Source: Coenobita brevimanus
Taxonomy: Eukaryota > Arthropoda > Malacostraca > Decapoda > Coenobitidae
Reading direction: 5' to 3'
DNA length: 64,000 nucleotides
Assembly (NCBI GenBank): GCA_032717465.1
Contig: CM064671.1
Location: 52,258,498-52,322,497 of the forward strand
In this document: one piece after another, positions 23,230 through 34,490 of the stretch
How the letters are laid out: each line of letters starts with the position of its first letter
Position numbering within the stretch: position 1 is the stretch's first letter
Notes under the pieces: generated by a model
Database searches by the model: none
What the model was told of the DNA's origin: nothing
Seen by the model: only the letters and a program-made list of their open reading frames with translations
Made by a program: the position numbers and the translations under genes

Positions 23230-24980
23230 TCGTATCGCGAAGCAAAGGAGTGAGCTACCTCCCGATCAAGAGATCAAGGAAGGTGGTTGTAGCTGGGAAT
23301 GGATGGAGAGAGGAGGAGGGCATGGAGTTCAGAGCTGTTTCCGAACCAGACTATTCTTTGTTTCCTGCCCACAGCATCGACAAGGCATTTTGGATCGCTA
23401 CTACACATACTGGCAAGAAGAGCTGAGGATCTTCCAGCATAAGAATCCTCCAGCTTACCTACAGTATATTAGTTGTAAATGTAGAGTAATGAGGATGTTC
23501 GAGTGCAATGGAACAATACCAGTAGACAGTACTTATACTAGCAGCATATGCATGGATAGCACCAAGTTAACGGTCACTACTCTTACTTTTGACCTGTGAT
23601 GGGCTGTGAGTTCCTTGATGTTGGAGAGCGGTAGCAAGAAAGCCACACCTCTACATTGCAGTAATAACCAACTGGTATACGTACTGTTCTGGCGAAAGTT
23701 TTTTGTGTCATTAAAATGTTTGTCTTTTTTGTGCACTGATGTAATTGTTACATTGTGACTGGTAGGTTAGTGCTTATTATAGGTTTTCCTTAGAGTGTGA
23801 GTGAACTCCCTAGCTTGCACAAGTTTATTTTTGCATGAAGTTTCATTATCGTGTTGTAATTAATAATTCTTTTTTCTCATCGCTTGGTTTTGAATGTAAA
23901 ATCGATCTTAATTTTCCGATCATTGGTAATATTAAATCAGACCCTAGTTTGCACAACGTTGCTTTAATTAGCTCATTAACGAAATTAATAACTATCTAGG
24001 TATACCAGTCCTTCCCTTACACCTCAGTAATAAATCCCGTGCACCTGCCAGGAGTAATAATTGTTAGAGCCTTGTTTTTAATTTTATTATCAATGGCAAG
24101 GACACCCCCCTCTCTCCAACGAGGCCGTGCCAGTATTGTGTAATATATTTTTGTGTATTTGGGCAGGGAAAGTAACATACATAACGTTTGCTCACTTGCG
24201 CACGACTGTCGTGTATTTAATGGTGTCTTCTGAAACAGTTCACTAGTTTGGAAGAATTTACAGCTGAGGCACAACGTCGGACGAGTGAACCCAACTGAAT
24301 ATTTCATTATTTTCTACACATTTCATTACAGTTTAGTCAATCTTCTAGTTAATGTCAGGGACACATTAGTATAGTTAGTTGTTTTTACTAGTTAATGTTG
24401 CGAAAATCGAGACATTACCTAATCACCTTCTGGTAACTCCCTTCACACGCTGACGATTGTACTGTACAATATGGCACTCTTCCTGTAATGCACAATTTTC
24501 GGCTGGGAGGATTAATGTGTCCTTGATTCCGTCTACTAGTGAGCCTTGCAATGAAGTTATAAGTATTCCATCCCTAAGTGTGCTGCTGTAGTTTTTGCCA
24601 CTTGTAGTGGCCCTGATTTACGTTTGACTTTGCATAATCAGGTGGCATCTTTTTAAGAACTTGTCAAATATCTGGGCTTGCATTTTGATCAGAGATTGAA
24701 TGCTTGTTGACACAAACCGATACATGTCCTGAAGTACAGTTGCTGGCATATCAAACAGCAACACCCAGTCCACCAGCGAGTTGGTGTTATGCTCTCCGCA
24801 TCTGGTAACATTGACAGATATGGAACTTCACCAGGTTTAGTTCAGTCGCTAGAACGAACCGAACGGAGTGATCATTGCAAATGTGTGCAGTTATAGGTGG
24901 TAACATAATGTTTAAGCAATGTTCCGCCACAAAATATACTGATAATAGCATGTCATGGTCAATGTAAGTTTTTAAAAATG
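23230..24980. other. No gene recognised
   Basis: A plus-strand frame at 23230-23599 has an ordinary-looking composition but no motif I recognise. The remainder is AT-rich with no supportable feature. Confidence 0.35.
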
Positions 24981-24982
24981 TC

Positions 24983-25294
24983 TCACAATACACCCTCTAC
25001 ATAATGGCAGTTATTATGAATGACACGGATTTCATGAAAGGTTAAGTTTCGAGTCATAAACCATGCAACAGTTAACAATTCGCCATATAAATCATAGGTA
25101 TCGGCTTCCCCACAACTACCAATGAACCGAAAATTATCGTGACGCTCATCCTCCCTACCGTGAACCTGACATTGGTAGACCTGTGAAATTGATGCAAATT
25201 CACTACATACAGGAGGTGGCTCCACAGGAGGCTTCAGGATGGGGGTGTGGGACCTGGTAGACGGAAGGAAGGTAGTGGGTGAGGAAGAGGGCAA
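24983..25294 (-). CDS. Unidentified 103-codon frame
   Basis: Not recognised. The first 40 codons are Pro/Ser/Thr-rich. The remainder (VYQCQVHGREDERHDNFRF, then GSCGEADTYDLYGELL and HNNCHYVEGVL) has a mixed, protein-like composition. A possible splice acceptor, TTTCACAG, precedes the VYQCQ codons at about 25183 on the minus strand. It could be a transposable-element fragment or an exon. Confidence 0.25.
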   Translation of the reverse strand: MPSSSPTTFLPSTRSHTPILKPPVEPPPVCSEFASISQVYQCQVHGREDERHDNFRFIGSCGEADTYDLYGELLTVAWFMTRNLTFHEIRVIHNNCHYVEGVL

Positions 25295-25299
25295 CAGTA

Positions 25300-26395
25300 G
25301 TCAAATTGGGGGCTAGAGGAGAGGGGTGATGGGGTAGGGGACGGTGGACTTCGGTAGACGACAGGAGCTACAGTGGGAGGGTTATATTTTAAGGTGAAGA
25401 CTGGGACAAATTGTTGTTTCGTGAAGAATATGGAATTTTACAGTCAGATCATGAAACGTTACGTTGACGCTGTCACGTGTTTTAATTGATCGTCATGGTT
25501 TGTAACAATTCGCGACACACTTCCCACTGGTGGCTTATTATCCCTGCATTATGAGTATGATGACTATTTGTTAATGTGCAAATATATGACAGGTACCTAC
25601 AGTTTGTCATTTGTTGCAGCTGTTGTCACAGTGACTGGGAGTATCTCTTGTAGCCTATTACCTAATATCGTCATGGATGACGACTGATATCGCGAACAGA
25701 GCAGAGATAGGCCTATGTAGATTTTTCCTTTATCACCAATAAATATGAAGTCTGACAGTAATGATGGTCCTCTTGGTTCTCAATAATATCTGCATGACAC
25801 ATACGCTTATCAAAGATGGATTTACTGAACCAGATTTATGTTACCCTTTTTTTGTATGCCGTGTTTGGCTGTTAATTTTACACCTTGCCAGTGGTTATTA
25901 GTTATATTAGGTTCATACTGAGCAACTGTCCAATCCCCCAAGCATTGCTTCACAAATCAATGAGTCAGTCATAGTGGAACATGGTTGTAATGTCTGCAGT
26001 TATCTAGTTCGAGCACGTGCATATTACATAAACTAAGCCATATAGTTATGGAAGTCGCTTGTATTAAATCCGCACTTTTTATTCAGTGTATTTTATAATG
26101 CTAAACAACCGAGTAGCGTTCACATTATAAGAAATTGACAGGACAAAGATAATACGAGGATCATTGCCCTGTTCACGGAGTTGTTCCGTCCACAGAGAGC
26201 AACTGCTGACCCACATATCTCAGCAGTGTCCGAACATGGAGCTGTTGTCCTGGGTGAGTATTGGTGTTTTTTTTTCTTATGCAAGAAAGAAGGAACCAAC
26301 TGCCGAGATGGACGTTGTGGGAACCGAATGGAAAGGTGAAGGGTGGAATCATCAGGGTATGAGTGGATAGGGTTAGATGTTCAGCTTAGAAGGTA
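25300..26395. other. No gene recognised
   Basis: Starts with a G-rich purine stretch (25200-25400). The rest is AT-rich with no supportable frame. Confidence 0.4.
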
Positions 26396-26399
26396 ATTG

Positions 26400-26655
26400 A
26401 TGAATAAAAGGAAGCGAGTCAGTGATAGGACAATACAAACGAGAGCCAAATTCAAGATCCGTTCATATCGAGATGCCTAGACACACTGCATTTGAAAGAC
26501 TGGAGATCAGAGAAAGTAGAAAATACAGACACAGGGAGACAGTTCCATAGTTGACCTGTTGCATAAATGAAGGACTGGGAGTAACGGTTAACTCTTGCAT
26601 TAGAGAGTTGGACAGAAAAGGGATGAGAGTTTGTTGCTACGTCACCATCGTCCCC
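26400..26655 (-). mobile_element. CR1-like LINE, C-terminal tail only
   Basis: Encodes the last 55 residues of a CR1-like ORF2 protein plus a short 3' region. It forms the end of the chimeric frame. All upstream LINE sequence is missing, consistent with heavy 5' truncation on insertion. Confidence 0.7.
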
Positions 26656-27414
26656 TTCGTCAGGGTGGGGAGGTGAGGGTGGTGGGGGAGGTTGGGGAGG
26701 TGGAGAGCGGCGCCTCTCATCACTCGCACTTCTCTTCCCTCTCCCTTTTCCTTTACCCTTTCCCTTCCCTTTCTTTCCTTTCACCACATCCTGGGGCTGT
26801 GGGGAGGAAGTTTGGGAATATTCAGGGGCGAAAGAAGTGCTGGGGAGTGACTCAACCTCCTCTCCCCTAGGCCTACGAGCACCACGTGCTCGTGCTGCCT
26901 CCCTCACACCACTTGCCCCTTCACCCCGCACTACCCCCACACCACTCTCACTTTCACCCCGCACTGCCGCCACAACACTTTCCCTTTCTCCCAGCAATCC
27001 CACCACACCACTTGCCACTTCCCCAGACAAAGTACTTTGACCATACCTTAGGTGTCGTCTCGCCCCACCTTCTGATCCACGTGGTGATATTTTCTCCTTT
27101 CCCAACCACGCGGCGATATCACGTCCTAGGCCTCCATCATCCTCATCGTCCTCATCCTCGTCCTGATCAGAATCGTGATGGAGAGATAGCTGTGCACGTG
27201 GTTGGGGAGCAGGCTGGCCTTCCCTTGCCTTACGGTATGTCACATACCGCGTTTTTCGGGGCGAAGGGACCTCCTCATCACTGCTACTTATTTCTTCCTC
27301 TGGCTGGACGTAATCGCGATCCACCACATCATCATCGAGTGGAGAATCACTGTCTCCAGTGAAGGCTTCCAGGACGGATGCGATTTCCTCGTCTGAGAGA
27401 CCTTTCCGCGCCAT
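26452..27414 (-). CDS. Chimeric frame: piggyBac N-terminus fused to LINE C-terminus
   Basis: A 320-codon open frame. Residues 1-55 (MARKGLSDEEIASVLEAF, then DRDYVQPEEEISSSDEE) have the acidic N-terminal pattern of piggyBac transposases. Residues about 55-250 are low-complexity: an acidic DEDEDDEDD run, near-repeats VRGESESGV and VRGEGASGV, and a KGKGKGKGRGK basic patch. The last 55 residues (SHPFSVQLSNARVNRYSQSF, then LWNCLPVSVFS and SRHL) instead match the C-terminal end of CR1-like LINE proteins, close to the 14551-15775 copy. The catalytic piggyBac core is absent. The ATG is 253 bases inside a TTAA-bordered terminus at 27667. Most likely this is a truncated piggyBac joined by chance to a LINE tail. 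Transcription is unknown. Confidence 0.7.
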   Translation of the reverse strand: MARKGLSDEEIASVLEAFTGDSDSPLDDDVVDRDYVQPEEEISSSDEEVPSPRKTRYVTYRKAREGQPAPQPRAQLSLHHDSDQDEDEDDEDDGGLGRDIAAWLGKEKISPRGSEGGARRHLRYGQSTLSGEVASGVVGLLGERESVVAAVRGESESGVGVVRGEGASGVREAARARGARRPRGEEVESLPSTSFAPEYSQTSSPQPQDVVKGKKGKGKGKGKGRGKRSASDERRRSPPPQPPPPPSPPHPDEGDDGDVATNSHPFSVQLSNARVNRYSQSFIYATGQLWNCLPVSVFSTFSDLQSFKCSVSRHLDMNGS

Positions 27415-27667
27415 GTCTGACCTGGGTCACTGCTGGCAGGTGAGTGACCGAGACAAGGGCGAGCGCGGGTCACGCGGGGTCTAGGACGCTGCCCGCCTGG
27501 CGGCAGGTAGGGGAGGCTTGGGTACCCGGGCGAAACGAAAATCTCCCGCGAATTTTGAAAATTGTGGAAATTATGAACCTTGCAATTGCAGGACATTGAA
27601 GTACGGCCCCGGGATTAGCTGTGACAAAACGTGAGGACGTGGAAGTACGTCCCCGGGACGGCGCGGG
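26656..27667 (-). mobile_element. piggyBac element, 5' half
   Basis: The minus strand starts with CCCGCGCCGTCCCGGGG immediately after TTAA (27668-27671), as piggyBac ends do. Two subterminal direct repeats follow: CCGGGGACGTACTTCCACGT and CCGGGGCCGTACTTCAATGT. The transposase ATG is at 27414. The right half and the second TTAA are missing. The element interrupts the protease region of the LTR-element relic just after FLDTGSPVNL. Confidence 0.75.
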
Positions 27668-27671
27668 TTAA

Positions 27672-29879
27672 GTTCACTGGAGAGCCTGTGTCTAAAAATA
27701 AGGAAACGTTTTGATCCTCACATACAGCTGGTATCAAAATATTCTCACTTCCCAACATGCCTCCTGTGTGAATATTAGACTTGGTTTTCTTTACATTTGT
27801 TCGTTTTTTGTCCTGACTTGGTCTTCCCATGATTTGAAAATGGAAACTAATTTTTCTATTGTCTTGCAATTACTGGTTCAATGCCCTTGGCACCGGTGAT
27901 GCCTACAGTATGGATCAAATCCTTGTGTCTTGTGTTTGTCATCTTTTGTTTTGATATAGCATTCATTCTTTGTGTGTCCTGGTTTTGCACAGTAATAACA
28001 TAGAATGGATCTATCTCCTGATTGTGATCTGTGAGATGACTTCTCATATTTAGTGGTGTCTGTGGCGCGAGATCTGCTCAGACTGTGCGGAAACTTATGA
28101 GACTGCCCGTGGCCTGGTGTATGAGATAAGTTCCTCGACGCGTTTGGTTGTTTGCTCAGTCTGCTTTCGGGTCGCAATCGATATTGTTCTCTGGGGTTGT
28201 TGTAGCTACATTCTACTAGAATGTGATTGTCTATCAATCACCCCTGCTTTGCTACACTGCATCTCTACCTCGTTCATTTAGTCTAGTAAGCACATACCTG
28301 GAGTGTATGCGATCGTCTTGGCAATCTTGAGGGTCCTATCAGGTGATTTACACAAGGCAGCTACATAACCAATGATGTCTACGACAAGGTCTGGGGACAT
28401 CTTTCCATCTCCTATTATCCAGTTTGAGGTTTCTAAGGTAGCTAATAATGTTCTTTTAACCCGTACAATCTCGCCGTCGGCTTGGTGCCAACGGTACAAA
28501 ACTTCTCGAGTAATCCCAGCAACGTGATGGTGCCGACACCAAAATTCGAGCGCTGTAGCGCGTCTCTGCTTCAATGTAGCTAATTTTTTGCTAAGGAGTA
28601 GCTTAATGTATTGGTAACATTGTGCACAAGCACTTGTAGCACTGAGTTTGGTTCTGCATGGCTGGGTAACATCAGTGTGCCACTGTCTGTCACAGCGTTA
28701 GAATGTTGCGGAAGTCACACCATTTATCTGCCTCACTGGGCTGGAGGAGGAGGTTGAAACTGTCACAGGGACCCTCTGTCCCGTCATTTAGTGATTCTAT
28801 AGAAGAGGAAGACCTGGATGACTCTTCTGGGGAGGAATATGAGCCAGTGGAGAAGGATATTGAGAATGGGGATTCCCCCATTCTCCTCCCCCGTTGTCCC
28901 TCATCCCGCCCAGCAAAACATAGCTCACAGCTTGGGAAACTGGGCTAGAAACATGATGGATAGCCATCCTGCACTTATTTCTCTTATAAGAGTACTTTTT
29001 TGGGCTTTTCCTTGATATATATGTCCTTATGGATTGTTTTATGCAATAAAATTTTGTTCCCGTTTTTGGTCCGGGATTGGGTGGGTATAAAATTGCAATA
29101 ATGCCTGGTATGGTACGGGTTAATGGTGGAGACATCAGCAGTTATTTTGCTGAGCACATGGTTTGTAGTGTGCTCCCTTACAAGATCCACAATCTTATGT
29201 AATTCTGGGATTATACCTGGCAAAAAGGTCATACCTCCAGAAAATTTCCTCAAAAACTCAGTTTTAAACTCATCATATGTCTTAGCCCGAAGAAGCTTAT
29301 CAGACTTAAGCAAGTCTCCTGCTTGGCATCTTTCCTGATTAATCCAAGAGGAAAAAATAGCAATTTTTTCTTGTTCATCTGTATGTGCCTTTTTACGAAG
29401 ATGTGTTCACACTGATTCATCAAAGAAATAACATCAATATGATCATTTTCTGTGCCAGAGAATTTTGGGGCAGTTTTATCCTCATGATAAAGGTAAACAT
29501 TAGGTGGGGATGTTTGATCTGTGGTATTGGTTGTGTTATTGATTTTCACTGGTTGCATTGTTAATGTAACTTGGACTTCTTTATCGTTGTGTGAGGGAAT
29601 AGTGGAATAGGTTTTGCCCGAACGTTGAACTCTGTTAAGTATATATTCATAAGTATGCAAGTCAGAGATAAAGTCCTCACTCGCTACATCAGAGGGGGTT
29701 TGCCAGTCATCATTATTATCATCTAGAATTGAGATATTTGTTTCTTTGTCTTTAGTTTGCATTGAATTTTGAAGGGTGGTTGTGTTGTCCTGGTGCTTTT
29801 GTAATTGTGTATCTGCAGTGGGCGCTAACTGTGTAACATCTGTTACTAATATGGTTGGAGGTGGAAATATTCTTTTCAT
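27672..29879 (-). pseudogene. LTR retrotransposon gag-protease relic
   Basis: Minus-strand gag of a retrotransposon, in two parts around a piggyBac insertion at 28456-29123. The upstream part (29879-29124) contains APKFSGTENDHIDVISLMNQ, ILNRVQRSGKTYS and LLRAKTYDEFKTEFLRKFSG, a gag capsid-like pattern. The downstream part (28455-27672) contains MSPDLVVDIIGYVAAL and the zinc knuckle CYYCAKPGHTKNEC (CX2CX4HX4C, about 27995-27955). After a frame change it reaches the aspartic protease motif FLDTGS near 27690, which is cut by the second piggyBac. Frame breaks occur near 29340 and 28270. No RT or integrase follows. Superfamily is not certain (Gypsy-like is likely). Confidence 0.75.
28460..29119. 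mobile_element. Short piggyBac element, copy A
   Basis: Bounded by TTAA at 28456-28459 and 29120-29123. Termini are CCCGTACAATC on the left and CCCGTACCATA on the opposite strand at the right, so the inverted terminal repeat is CCCGTAC. It carries an acidic frame (SDSIEEEDLDDSSGEEYEPV, about 28790-28850) resembling piggyBac N-termini but no catalytic core. It is inserted in the gag relic. Copy B at 31280-35154 is the same element inverted. Confidence 0.85.
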
Positions 29880-30885
29880 ATCACACAGCTAAAAAGAATT
29901 CATGTTGCTAAGGTACGGTGTTATGAAATAGGTCTTTTGTTTATGTCCTAACTAAATAGATGAGTAAATGAGTTGTAATAAATGATAGATAGTGAGTGTG
30001 TAAGTGTATATATAAAAATAAGTAAAGGAGGTTATTGTACCTAATTTAAAGCACAGAGAAGAAATGAGTAAGTGTAACTACATCCACTTGATACAGATGA
30101 TGTCACTCGGAGAGGCGTGTTGATAGCAGATGTCGATCTCAGAAAATAAATTCAGAGTTCATGGAAAATCTCCTTCTTGATAATTCTAGGGCTGTGTTGA
30201 TGGACGATATTGCTCCGGAAATTCCATGGCCTGATGATTTCAGTGTTGATTGTAGTGGTTGACAGCTGTAGTCACAGGCGAACCTTACCATAAAACGTCA
30301 AATTCCCACTCAATACTGTTGGAAATACATGAGTATGAGTAGGAGCTATGTGAATAAGGATGAGTAACGAGCAGTGGGTGGGAAGTGTGTGGTGTGAGAC
30401 ACACGTTGATTGATGTGGCGTCGTCTCAGCAAACATGCATGGTGACGTCGTCTCAGCAGATACACATGGTGACATCGGCTTCCCACACAGGTAGCTGTGG
30501 TGAGTAAATGAGTAGCGATGAGTAACCTGAGTGAGGAAAGATGAGTAAGATGTGTTTATAAATGTGGCTCTGGTATTTGCTGCATTGTCTTGACGTCTTT
30601 GAACCTGTGTCAGCGGTGGAGGTAGGGGGGTGGTAGGAGATAGCATTGGGGATCTAGTGCTTGTTGCTTTGTTCTTGCTTTTCGTTTACTTGTTTTGTTT
30701 CTATTCTTCTTGCTGATACCTGAAGTTGCGTGAAAAAGATGATAGAGTTGTCTTGTAGACTTGTTATTTGTAATTAATCGTAGAGCTTGTTGATCCTCAC
30801 TGGTAACTCATCGTTGCTATTGTATGCTCGATTGTGTTTCATTGATTGTAGAAATGATGGTTGGTAGACGTAGAGCCGAGCGTTG
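29880..30885. other. Leader region upstream of gag; no gene
   Basis: Lies between the gag start and the candidate LTR. A 124-codon minus frame at 30272-30646 is Thr/His/Pro-rich with no motif and has internal repeats around GAYACACATGGTGAC-like blocks. Probably untranslated leader of the retroelement. Confidence 0.35.
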
Positions 30886-30889
30886 CTGC

Positions 30890-31200
30890 CACCCAACTAC
30901 AGTATATATATGTGACTCTTTGATCTTACAATATGTAAATCTTGAGATTTGGTTAAAGTTATTTTGCTAGTTGAAGGCAGGAGAAGTTAAAGATGAATAC
31001 AGGGAGTTGATCTTTATTTATTATCTTCAAGGAAAGTCTAAGTTGAGCAGAGTATGTATTACACATGAACGTAGTTTACTAAGTCTCGTCGGACCCTTCT
31101 TATTTCCTCTCTCCACTACCTGTCGGTTCTAGGGCTAGCCCCTTTCTGATCTCTGATTCCTACATTCTCGTTTAGGAGGGGTCGTGTCACAATTGCTACA
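30890..31200 (-). mobile_element. Candidate 5' LTR of the gag element
   Basis: On the minus strand the block starts TGTAGCAATTGTGACACG at 31200, contains AATAAATAAAG near 31015, and ends near a TGGGTGGCAGC segment that could serve as a primer-binding site. It has the right position and size for an LTR upstream of gag, but no second copy exists in the window to prove it. Confidence 0.35.
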
Positions 31201-32229
31201 CTGTCGTGGAAGCTTCTAGAACCCTGTATGTCTGTGTGTATGTAGTGCTTCCAGTGCCTACTGGCATACTGTCCATTAACCCGTACCATTCCAGGCATTT
31301 TTGCAATTTTATACCCACCTATTCCCGGACCAAAAACGGGAAAATTTTTTATTGCATAAAACAATCCAAAAGGACATATAAATCAAGGAAAAGCACAAAA
31401 AAGTACTCCTGATAGGAGAAATAAGTGCAGGACGGCCGTCCATCGTGTTTCTAGCCCAGTTTCCCAAGCCGTGAGCCAAGTTTTCCCACCAAGCTGGGCG
31501 GGATGAGAGAGAATGGGGGAGGGGAATGGGGGAATCCCCATTCTCAATATCCTTATCCACTGGCTCATATTCCTCCCCAGAGGAGTCGTCCAGGGGCTGG
31601 ATTCACTAACATGGTCGTAATTTCAGGTGCCTGAGCAAGGTCTGGCACCTCAGATTACGCACTCCTGTGGCGCCATATCGCTCACCAGAGTTTGGTATTC
31701 ACTAAGATTTTTTACGGCGCCGTACCCCGGGCATAAGTTGTACGTGCCTTAAATCGGCCGTCATAAGCTGATTTCTGCTCAGCCAATGACAGAGAATCTT
31801 ACAAATGAGGCTTTGTCATGATCAACCAATCACGGAGCGAACCCTCATATCAGCTGTTTGTCTCCCTAATCTAAACACAAGCGCAGAGAGTAGAGCATGC
31901 ACAACACACAAAACACAGTCCTCAACCCAGCAGAAGGAAGTGACATCAGAAACTAACTTGCATAAGTTCTTTTAGCGAAATATATAGTGGAAATAAAAAC
32001 TCCAAATCCAACAGAACAAAACGAGAAACGTCCTAACCTTTCAAGTGACGAACCCTCAGTGGTATTTCTGTCCTTTACTAGCCGTTTTTTAGCGCGCAAT
32101 CTTACCATACCCAGTGGATTTGTGCTGTCATATAGTGTATGCCTGTATGTGTTTTATTGTTTGCAAATGAATATTACCGAATCTTGCTCAACATACTGAA
32201 AGGAGGATTTCGTTTCCCAACTTCCCAAC

Positions 32230-32345
32230 TGGATGCTGGGTTACGTTACGTTAGGCTGGGTTGGGTTGGGTTGGGTTAGGTTAGGTTAAGTTAGGTTAGG
32301 ATAGATTAAATTATTAGGTACAGTTAAGCTAGGTTAGGTTAGGTT
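32230..32345 (+). repeat. TTAGG-like run inside the Harbinger element
   Basis: A string of GGTTGGG, GTTAGGTTAGG, AAGTTAGG and CTAGGTTAGGTTAGG variants. Imperfect and internal to a transposon, so not telomeric. Confidence 0.6.
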
Positions 32346-32527
32346 TAGTTAAACACTTAGAGTAGGCTGTTTCCTTCCACAATTACTAATATTTCCGATC
32401 ATATTGTCATAGTCATATTATGGTTATTATTCATTTGCACATCAAATGAGGCCTCAAAACACTCAGATCTAAAAAATAATAATAATAATAACTATCAAAT
32501 GAAAAAAAAACACACCAAAACTAGGAA

Positions 32528-32842
32528 ATGACAATAAAGGAAATATTTACCCTCTTAGTTTTGATTAATGAAATCCCAAAAACAAAAACTTTTTTTTCAT
32601 CAGTAGACACAAACATTACAAAGAAAGCAAAGATGCTAGCATGGGAAACTATTACCTATAGGGTGAATAGTGTTAGCAAAGTGAAAAGGGAGAACAATGA
32701 AGTGAGGAAGAAATTTCGTGATTTCAGATCACAAGTTAAAGGGAAGGCAGCCAAGGCAATGAGGCAGGCAAAGAAAACTTTTGGTATAAAAAAAAAAAAG
32801 ATTTTTTTTGTTGTTAGTTACATAGTGCCTGTGAGGTTGTAA
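32528..32842 (+). CDS. Myb/SANT-like Harbinger accessory protein fragment
   Basis: A 104-codon frame with TNITKKAKMLAWETITYRVN, then KRENNEVRKKFRDFRSQVKG and a basic tail. The spacing of Trp, the VN turn and the KKFRDF helix is that of the Myb/SANT-like DNA-binding proteins carried as the second gene of PIF/Harbinger transposons (NAIF1-type). In such elements this protein helps bring the transposase to the nucleus and the terminal repeats. The frame ends in a Lys-rich frame-shifted stretch after an A-run at 32791-32800. The first helix may be incomplete. Confidence 0.65.
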   Translation: MTIKEIFTLLVLINEIPKTKTFFSSVDTNITKKAKMLAWETITYRVNSVSKVKRENNEVRKKFRDFRSQVKGKAAKAMRQAKKTFGIKKKKIFFVVSYIVPVRL

Positions 32843-33231
32843 GCTGTTTGTTCTAACTTACCATATCAAACAAACCTAACTCATTCATGAGGCGTTACTG
32901 GTAGAGGTAGGGTTTGATTATAACACATTGGTTAGCTTGTCATAAAAGTCTAAAACTAAGAAGTCATTTCATTTTTTTAGGGGGAGGTGGGTTAGGTTTT
33001 TGGCATTAATGATTAAGAATCATTTGGTACTGTAAGCAATTACCTTTGAAAAACTTCCTATATCCCAAATGATAAAATTAATCCCATAAATCAGTAATAA
33101 TTTTGCTTTGGGCTAATGTTGAGCATTCATATTGTTAAAGAAGTCATTCCTTTTGATTTTCCTTGCTACCTTATCCAGTATATTGATGCATAAAGTGACC
33201 AAATTTACTGGAGCTAAAAGCGGGACATTGT

Positions 33232-33310
<79 letters not shown>
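33232..33310. repeat. (CA)n-(TA)n microsatellite
   Basis: About nine CA units and then about 30 TA units within the Harbinger element. Confidence 0.95.
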
Positions 33311-33312
<2 letters not shown>

Positions 33313-33838
33313 CGCTGCACCTCATACTGAGGTCGCTAATCAAACACTAACGTCTTAGACAAACGCCGAGCATACCGTATGGTACGGTGAATGGCCGACC
33401 AAAGTTGTCAGTGAGTATAACAGATTCTATATTAACAATCAGGTATTTCATTTGGTTTGGATTATGCATAATTTTACTAATTCATTATAGTTTCATAAAA
33501 GAGAGTCATCTTATATCTAATGTAATAGTAATTTTCTAAAAAACGGGACACGTAAGAAAATTTGCTAAAAAAGCGGGACATTTTAGTCGCAAATAAATAA
33601 GCGGGACAGGCATAAAAAAAAGCGGGTCTGTCCCGCCTAAAAGCTGGACTCTGGCCACCTTATTGATGCATGAAATGGTTTGAATCACATAGGCTTTGTT
33701 TCGGTATTGTTTGTTAGGTTTATTTAACACCTTGATTCCACTGCCATGTCTGAAATAAAGTTAGTGTCTTCATATAAGTTTAATCATCTTAGTTATCAAA
33801 CCGTCATTGTTTAGCACATCCATTATCAACCCATATTA

Positions 33839-34207
33839 GGTGGTAGGTGGTGGTGACCATCATCCACTCACTTGATGTAGTGCTGCCTACTTCTTCCTTA
33901 GCCTTTATCATTCTTTTTCTGTGCCTGCCCTCCTCTCTTCCTATTATCTCCCATCTTTCCTGTCACTTCTTATTGCTCTTCTTTCCTTTACAGTTGGCTT
34001 TACACTGAGTGACAAACCAAATGGTTTCCTGTAAGCCAAGAAACCATTTATAACGGTGGGTGGTAACCATAAAACCAACCCATACGTGCTCCCTACGTGT
34101 CAGCAAGTGGGTTGGTGGAGGGTTAGTGCTCCTCCCAGTAAAACCAATAACTCAAAGTCAAATGACCACCCCTTACGGGATTATGGCGTCTGGCAATAGA
34201 TAGATAA
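33839..34207 (+). mobile_element. LINE-tailed short element (SINE-like), copy 2
   Basis: About 369 bases, the best full copy in plus orientation, with a 3' end GGCGTCTGGCAATAGATAG followed by ATAA. Internal hairpin AAATGGTTTC/GAAACCATTT is at about 34019-34048. It interrupts the Harbinger transposase frame just after EIRLLAVQF. A clean target duplication was not found. Confidence 0.8.
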
Positions 34208-34490
34208 ATTGAACTGCCAAAAGTCTGATTTCATGTCGTGGAAACCAATAATACCGTTGCAAATGCTCATCAGGCGCATGGAGACGGTCTAATGGGTTTC
34301 TGAACCCTCTCTCTTGATGCAAATGTCGGTGAGCTGAATACATAACCATAGGCTCCATCGCTGTACAGTAAACATCAGCTGCTGACTGCCCAAGCGGCCC
34401 CAGTGGAGGCTTTCCAGGTGGCATGTTTATTTTTGACACATTCACATTACCTTGCAAAGAAATAAGTATTGCCAGAGTTCTTAGCAGCAC
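34208..34490 (-). pseudogene. Harbinger (HARBI1-type) transposase, N-terminal fragment
   Basis: Minus-strand frame starting MLLRTLAILISLQGNV. It contains FRNPLDRLHAPDEHLQRYYW and FPRHEIRLLAVQF, the N-terminal pattern of PIF/Harbinger transposases (NP-D-D-E-RYRF-R). The frame runs into the SINE at 34207, so the DDE catalytic domain is cut off. None of the rest is recognisable between 32850 and 33830. Confidence 0.75.

Noticed and set aside
23105..23599. 164-codon plus-strand frame as a gene
   Set aside because: The first third is the GT array, and the remainder has no motif or splice context.
26631..27396. Plus-strand Pro/His/Ser-rich frames
   Set aside because: Antisense of the chimeric piggyBac/LINE frame, without independent evidence.
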